The notes under the pieces: model-generated
Seen by the model: only the letters and a program-made list of their open reading frames with translations
The model's database searches: none
What the model was told of the DNA's origin: nothing
Made by a program: the position numbers and the translations under genes
Assembly: GCA_023424475.1 (NCBI GenBank)
Contig: JAFADX010000237.1
Location: forward strand, 1 to 10,834
Source: Pseudomonadota bacterium
GTDB taxonomy: Bacteria > Pseudomonadota > Alphaproteobacteria > Acetobacterales > Acetobacteraceae
Length of the DNA: 10,834 bases
Direction of reading: 5' to 3'
In this document: piece after piece, positions 6,024-10,834 of the stretch
Numbering within the stretch: the stretch's first letter is position 1
Layout: each line of letters begins with the position of its first letter

Positions 6024-6518
6024 TCAGGCGTTGCCGATCGGTGCACCCGAGGGCTGGCCCCGGCGCTGCTGCCAGAGCTGCACGAAGTCGATCGGCGCCA
6101 GCAGCACCGGCGGGAAGCCGCCGTCGCGCGTCACGTCGGCGAGGATGTTGCGCGCGAAGGGGAACAGCAGCCGCGGGCATTCGACGAGCAGGATCGGCTC
6201 CACCATCTCCTGCGGCACGCCGTTCAGGGTGAAGATGCCGCAATAGACCAGCTCCGCGATGAAGGCGGTCTGGTCGCCGGCCTTGGCGTCGGCGCGGATG
6301 TTGAGCGAAATCTCGAAAGTGTCCTGGCCTTCCTGCAGCCGGCGGGCCTGGACGTCGAGGGCGATGTTGATCTGCGGCGCCTCGCGCAGCGTCATGTAGA
6401 TCTGCGGCGCGCCCGGCACCTCGAAGGAGAGGTCCTTGGTGAACTGCAGGTTCAGCACCACGGGCCCCGTGGCGATGTCGGCGCCGCCGTTGGCGCCGGG
6501 GGTCATCTGTTCGGACAT
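6024..6518 (-). CDS. secB: protein-export chaperone SecB
   Basis: SecB is a cytosolic tetrameric chaperone that keeps preproteins unfolded and delivers them to SecA. At 164 residues it is a normal size for alphaproteobacteria. Recognisable segments are VLNLQFTKDLSFEVPGAP (21-38), the central DTFEISLNIRADAKAGDQTAFIAELVYCGIF (66-96), and the strongly conserved LLFPFARNILADVTRDGGFPPVLLAPIDF (117-145). A short polar tail closes the protein (150-164). I chose the ATG at 6518 because AGAAGG lies eight bases upstream; an in-frame start at 6596 would add a Pro/Arg-rich leader absent from the family. The gene is 106 bases after the flavoenzyme gene and 55 before hemH. A possible but poor promoter, TTGCCG-N17-TAACCG on the minus strand (6568-6596), lies in the upstream gap. 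Confidence 0.97.
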   Translation of the reverse strand: MSEQMTPGANGGADIATGPVVLNLQFTKDLSFEVPGAPQIYMTLREAPQINIALDVQARRLQEGQDTFEISLNIRADAKAGDQTAFIAELVYCGIFTLNGVPQEMVEPILLVECPRLLFPFARNILADVTRDGGFPPVLLAPIDFVQLWQQRRGQPSGAPIGNA

Positions 6519-6599
6519 GTCGGGACCTTCTCGCAGCGGCGCGGCGCGCGCCTGTCGGATGGCGCGGCGGTTAGCACGGGGGGGCGGGGGCGGCAACGC

Positions 6600-6617
6600 G
6601 CGGGCCGGGCGGCCCGC
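6600..6617 (-). terminator. hairpin after the flavoenzyme gene, weak terminator candidate
   Basis: GCGGGCC (6600-6606) and GGCCCGC (6611-6617) form a perfect 7-bp stem with a 4-base loop. The hairpin starts seven bases after the TAA stop of the minus-strand flavoenzyme gene. It is not followed by a U-run. It may mark the 3' end of that transcript and separate it from secB. Chance GC-rich pairing is a real alternative at this base composition. Confidence 0.3.
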
Positions 6618-6624
6618 TCCCGGC

Positions 6625-8025
6625 TTACCGCCCCGTCAGGATCCGCTCGACCAGTTGCTTCACGGTCGGCACGAAGCCGTTCGAGTAGAACGGGTCCTGC
6701 CCGAAGCGATAGGCGTTGTGCCCCGCGAACATCAGGTTCCGCTCGAGCGCGCCGTCATGGCTGATGTCCTGCAGCGTCTTCTGGATGCAGAAGGACCGCG
6801 GGTCCGCCTTCTTGCCGGTCGAGAATTCGGGCTCGTGCTGCGACCAGTTGCTGAAGCGGCACTGCGAGAGGCAGCCCATGCAGTCGATCTGGTCCTGCAC
6901 GATCTCCTGCGCCTTCTCGGGCGTCACGAAGATCAGCGTGTTGTCGGGCGTGCGCATCGCCTCGACGAAGCCCTCGGCCTCCCACTGGTTCACGCGGGCG
7001 AGGTCGTGCGGCGCCAGCCACACCTTCCGCTTCCGCGGGCCCACGCCGTATTCGGCGATGTGCTCGCCGATCGGCTCCGAGGTATAGGCGACCTGGCGCT
7101 CGTTGCGCTCCTCGAGCTCGTGCAGGAACGCGTTGCGCACCGCCGAGGAATAGAAGCCGGTCGGGCTGAAGGGCTGCAGCAGCACGTCGCCCTTCTGCAA
7201 CGTCAGCAGCCGCTGCTTCCAGGCGTCCGAGATCGGGCTCTCCCTGGTCACCAGCGGCCGGGTGCCGAACTGGAAGGCGACCGGGCCGAGCTCGGGGTTG
7301 TCGATCCAGTCCTCCCACTCCTCCAGCCACCAGACGCCGCCGGCCATGATGATGGGCGTGTCGTCCAGGCCGAATTCGCGCATCTGCTGGCGCAGCTTCA
7401 GTACGCGGGGATAGGGGTCCTCGGGCTTCCGCGGGTCCTCGGAATTCGACAGGCCGTTGTGCCCGCCGGCGAGCCAGGGGTCCTCGTAGACCACGCCGCC
7501 CAGCCATTCCCGGGTCTTGGAATAGGCGCGCTTCCACAGCGCGTTGAAGGCGCGGGCCGAGGAGACGATCGGGTAGTAGTGCACGCCGAAGTCGCGGGCG
7601 ATGTCCGCCAGGCGGTAGGGCATGCCGGCGCCGCAGGTGATGCCGTGGATCAGGCCCCGGGCCCCTTCCAGCATTCCCCGCGCGACGCGCTCGGCCCCGC
7701 CCATCTCCCACAGGATATTGGCGTGGATCCGGCCCTTGCCGCCGGCCATCTCCCAGGCCTTCTTCGCCTGGGTGATGGCGCCGTCGATGGCATAGCGGAT
7801 CAGCTCCTCATGCCGGTCGCGGCGGGTCTTGCCGTGATAGACCTGCGGGATCGGCCTGCCGTCCGCGTCGTAGGAATCGGCATTGACCGCGGAGAAGGTG
7901 CCGACGCCCCCCGAGGCCGCCCAGGCCCCGCAGGAGGAACCATTGGAGACGGAGACGCCCTTGCCGCCTTCGACGAGCGGCAGGACGTCCACGCCCCCCA
8001 TGCGGATCGCGTTGATGGCCTTCAA
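6625..8025 (-). CDS. FMN-dependent oxidoreductase, nitronate monooxygenase/2-nitropropane dioxygenase-like, with C-terminal CxxCxxxC cluster
   Basis: This is a cytosolic TIM-barrel flavoprotein of about 466 residues. NPD-type landmarks are GGKGVSVSNG and WAASGGVGTFSAVNADSYD near the N-terminus, GLIHGITCGAGMPYRLADIA (124-143), IIMAGGVW (225-232) and GPVAFQFGTRPLVTRESPI (247-265), the expected FMN-phosphate region. It is about 100 residues longer than many family members. The extra C-terminal part contains C382, C385, C389 and C413 (CMGCLSQC plus SFC), resembling the 4Fe-4S motif of flavoenzymes such as 2,4-dienoyl-CoA reductase. The substrate is unknown, and nitronate oxidation should not be assumed. 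I chose TTG at 8025: GGGAG lies nine bases upstream and it yields MKAINAIRMGG. Alternatives are GTG at 8067, buried at the edge of a strong hairpin, and ATG at 8001, which has no ribosome site. Confidence 0.82.
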   Translation of the reverse strand: MKAINAIRMGGVDVLPLVEGGKGVSVSNGSSCGAWAASGGVGTFSAVNADSYDADGRPIPQVYHGKTRRDRHEELIRYAIDGAITQAKKAWEMAGGKGRIHANILWEMGGAERVARGMLEGARGLIHGITCGAGMPYRLADIARDFGVHYYPIVSSARAFNALWKRAYSKTREWLGGVVYEDPWLAGGHNGLSNSEDPRKPEDPYPRVLKLRQQMREFGLDDTPIIMAGGVWWLEEWEDWIDNPELGPVAFQFGTRPLVTRESPISDAWKQRLLTLQKGDVLLQPFSPTGFYSSAVRNAFLHELEERNERQVAYTSEPIGEHIAEYGVGPRKRKVWLAPHDLARVNQWEAEGFVEAMRTPDNTLIFVTPEKAQEIVQDQIDCMGCLSQCRFSNWSQHEPEFSTGKKADPRSFCIQKTLQDISHDGALERNLMFAGHNAYRFGQDPFYSNGFVPTVKQLVERILTGR

Positions 8026-8066
8026 GACCCGGCGCTCCCAAGGAACTTCATGACGCGAATATGGCA

Positions 8067-8101
8067 CCGGCCGGGGCCCCTGTGCAGGGCTCCCCGGCCG
8101 G
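8067..8101 (-). terminator. strong hairpin between pnp and the flavoenzyme gene
   Basis: CCGGCCGGGG (8067-8076) pairs perfectly with CCCCGGCCGG (8092-8101). Inside, CCCT (8078-8081) pairs with AGGG (8086-8089) around a 4-base loop, with a small internal loop between the two helices. It begins 13 bases after the pnp stop. No U-run follows, only UGCCAUAUU. It may end or protect the pnp transcript, or attenuate read-through into the next gene. It also argues against the GTG start of the next gene at 8067. Confidence 0.45.
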
Positions 8102-8114
8102 ATCCGCTCCGGTG

Positions 8115-10337
<2,223 letters not shown>

Positions 10338-10352
10338 CTTGCGTCCTCTCGT

Positions 10353-10375
10353 GCGCGGCGCCGGATGCGCCGTGC
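10353..10375 (-). promoter_or_regulatory. hairpin just upstream of the pnp ribosome-binding site
   Basis: CGGCGC (10356-10361) pairs with GCGCCG (10367-10372) around a 5-base loop. Two more G-C pairs lie outside a single A-C mismatch on the mRNA strand. It ends about three bases upstream of the pnp Shine-Dalgarno (AGAGGA, complement of 10344-10349). In enterobacteria a 5' leader stem controls pnp through RNase III and PNPase itself. Whether this hairpin plays any such role is speculation. Confidence 0.3.
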
Positions 10376-10665
10376 GAACCGCGCCCGCCCGTCCTTCGCA
10401 GGCAGCCGCGCGGCATGTCAGGCCCCTCAGGAAGCGACGTCGGAGGGCGGAACAGGTCGGGACCGAGGGGTCCAGGACAAGGGGCCGGTATGCTCGGCGT
10501 CTCGGGCGGCATGGGGTGGGCCCATCGCGGGTCTCGCGACGGGAAGGCCGCCCATGTGGCCGGAAACGCCGCGGCGGTCCGGTCTCGGGTCCCGCGGCTT
10601 TCTCTGTCAGCCCGCCGCAGCCGCGGCGGTCGGCGACACCCCCGGGGCGCGCCAGGGCGGGTGTA

Positions 10666-10690
10666 TGGCGCGGTTTCCGGGGAAACGCCA
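10666..10690. repeat. imperfect hairpin/palindrome
   Basis: TGGC (10666-10669) pairs with GCCA (10687-10690), and GTTTC (10673-10677) with GAAAC (10682-10686), around a 4-base loop with a 3-base bulge on one side. It is one of several adjacent palindromes left of the window edge and shares the word GGAAACGCC with 10562-10570. Confidence 0.4.
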
Positions 10691-10702
10691 CAGGAAAGTC
10701 CC

Positions 10703-10742
10703 CGGGACGGGAGGGGACACCCCCTCTCCCACCCCCGTCCCG
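10703..10742. repeat. nested inverted repeat
   Basis: The outer arms are CGGGACGG (10703-10710) and CCGTCCCG (10735-10742). The inner arms are GAGGGG (10711-10716) and CCCCTC (10721-10726), with loop ACAC. Eight unpaired bases remain on the right side. Outer and inner helices are directly stacked on the left side, so the whole block can fold as one long hairpin in RNA or extruded DNA. It is more regular than expected from base composition alone, although long G and C runs help. Confidence 0.5.
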
Positions 10743-10743
10743 A

Positions 10744-10789
10744 TCTGGAGCCGTTCCCGTTCGCCCTGACTTACGGCATCGTCTCCAGA
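10744..10789. repeat. nested inverted repeat with trailing T-run on the plus strand
   Basis: TCTGGAG (10744-10750) and CTCCAGA (10783-10789) are perfect arms. Inside them CCGT (10751-10754) and ACGG (10773-10776) pair as well. On the plus strand the structure is soon followed by GCTCTTTT (10790-10797), which could resemble a terminator for a plus-strand transcript. No plus-strand gene ends here. The block lies immediately next to the nested repeat at 10703-10742. Confidence 0.4.
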
Positions 10790-10805
10790 GCTCTTTTCGA
10801 TCAGA

Positions 10806-10834
10806 CGGCACCGGCCCGCACCCCCCACCCGGCC
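10806..10834 (-). repeat. right arm of the window-spanning inverted repeat
   Basis: Read on the minus strand these 29 bases equal bases 3-30 with one extra G in the G run. The window ends exactly with this copy, so its full length cannot be seen. Inward from the arm, the sequence differs from that next to the left copy apart from a faint GATCG resemblance. See the left arm for interpretation. Confidence 0.6.

Larger units (their letters stand above)
10338..10834. other. about 500-base gene-free region upstream of pnp, rich in palindromes and short repeats
   Basis: No reading frame here has both a family-like sequence and a plausible start. A 72-residue minus-strand frame (10607-10828) and the N-terminal extension of the pnp frame look like uninterrupted noise at high GC. 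The region contains several inverted repeats listed separately. It also has short direct repeats: GCCGCGGCGGTC at 10568-10579 and 10620-10631, GGAAACGCC at 10562-10570 and 10681-10689, and GACACCCCC at 10635-10643 and 10716-10724. It may contain the pnp promoter and leader; I cannot identify a convincing -35/-10 pair. Confidence 0.6.

Noticed and set aside
6568..6596. Minus-strand promoter for secB (TTGCCG-N17-TAACCG)
   Set aside because: The -35 matches at four positions and the -10 at only two, and the spacer is a C-run. It is too weak to list as a feature.
10338..10811. 158-codon N-terminal extension of the pnp frame
   Set aside because: The extension is Arg/Pro-rich and unlike any PNPase, while the ATG at 10337 has a good Shine-Dalgarno and gives the conserved N-terminus.
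10607..10828. Small minus-strand frame of about 72 codons near the right edge
   Set aside because: Its opening overlaps the repeat arm, it runs through the palindrome cluster and ends in a run of alanines. There is no motif and no convincing ribosome site.

Overview
The window reads as ordinary chromosome from a very GC-rich alphaproteobacterium. The base composition, the codon choice (third positions almost always G or C) and protein sequences such as the PNPase, SecB and ferrochelatase suggest Acetobacteraceae (Roseomonas-like). This assignment is an inference from general resemblance, not a database result. I see no rRNA, tRNA, CRISPR array, transposase, integrase or phage gene.

Layout, left to right: a 30-base repeat arm and a palindrome lie upstream of a YggS-type PLP homeostasis protein (+). 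This gene converges, with a single base between the stops, on a SulP-family anion transporter with a STAS domain (-). The transporter diverges from trpS (+) across about 100 bases. A possible trpS end hairpin, overlapped by a possible FixK/FNR-type box, precedes a secreted cupredoxin (+) carrying a Gly/Met-rich insert. From about 4.2 kb to the right edge everything is on the minus strand. Read in the direction of transcription it is pnp, an FMN TIM-barrel oxidoreductase of the nitronate monooxygenase/NPD type with a C-terminal cysteine cluster, secB, hemH, and a HAD phosphatase/mutase whose GTG start overlaps the hemH stop. GC-rich hairpins sit in most of the gaps of this minus-strand run.

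The right 500 bases (10338-10834), upstream of pnp, hold no gene I can support but are dense in palindromes and short direct repeats. The last 29 bases are an inverted, near-exact copy (one G fewer on the left) of bases 3-30. This suggests that the window is bounded by a dispersed repeat, perhaps because it is a complete contig of a draft assembly.

Functionally this is housekeeping: vitamin B6 homeostasis, Trp-tRNA charging, RNA turnover, protein export and the last step of haem synthesis, plus an anion transporter, a copper protein and a flavoenzyme. I found no clear candidate for an undescribed multi-gene system. The items most worth a second look are the repeat arms at both ends with the palindrome cluster before pnp, the possible Fe-S motif in the flavoenzyme, the cysteine-rich tail of ferrochelatase, and the cupredoxin with its metal-binding-like insert and possible oxygen-responsive box.
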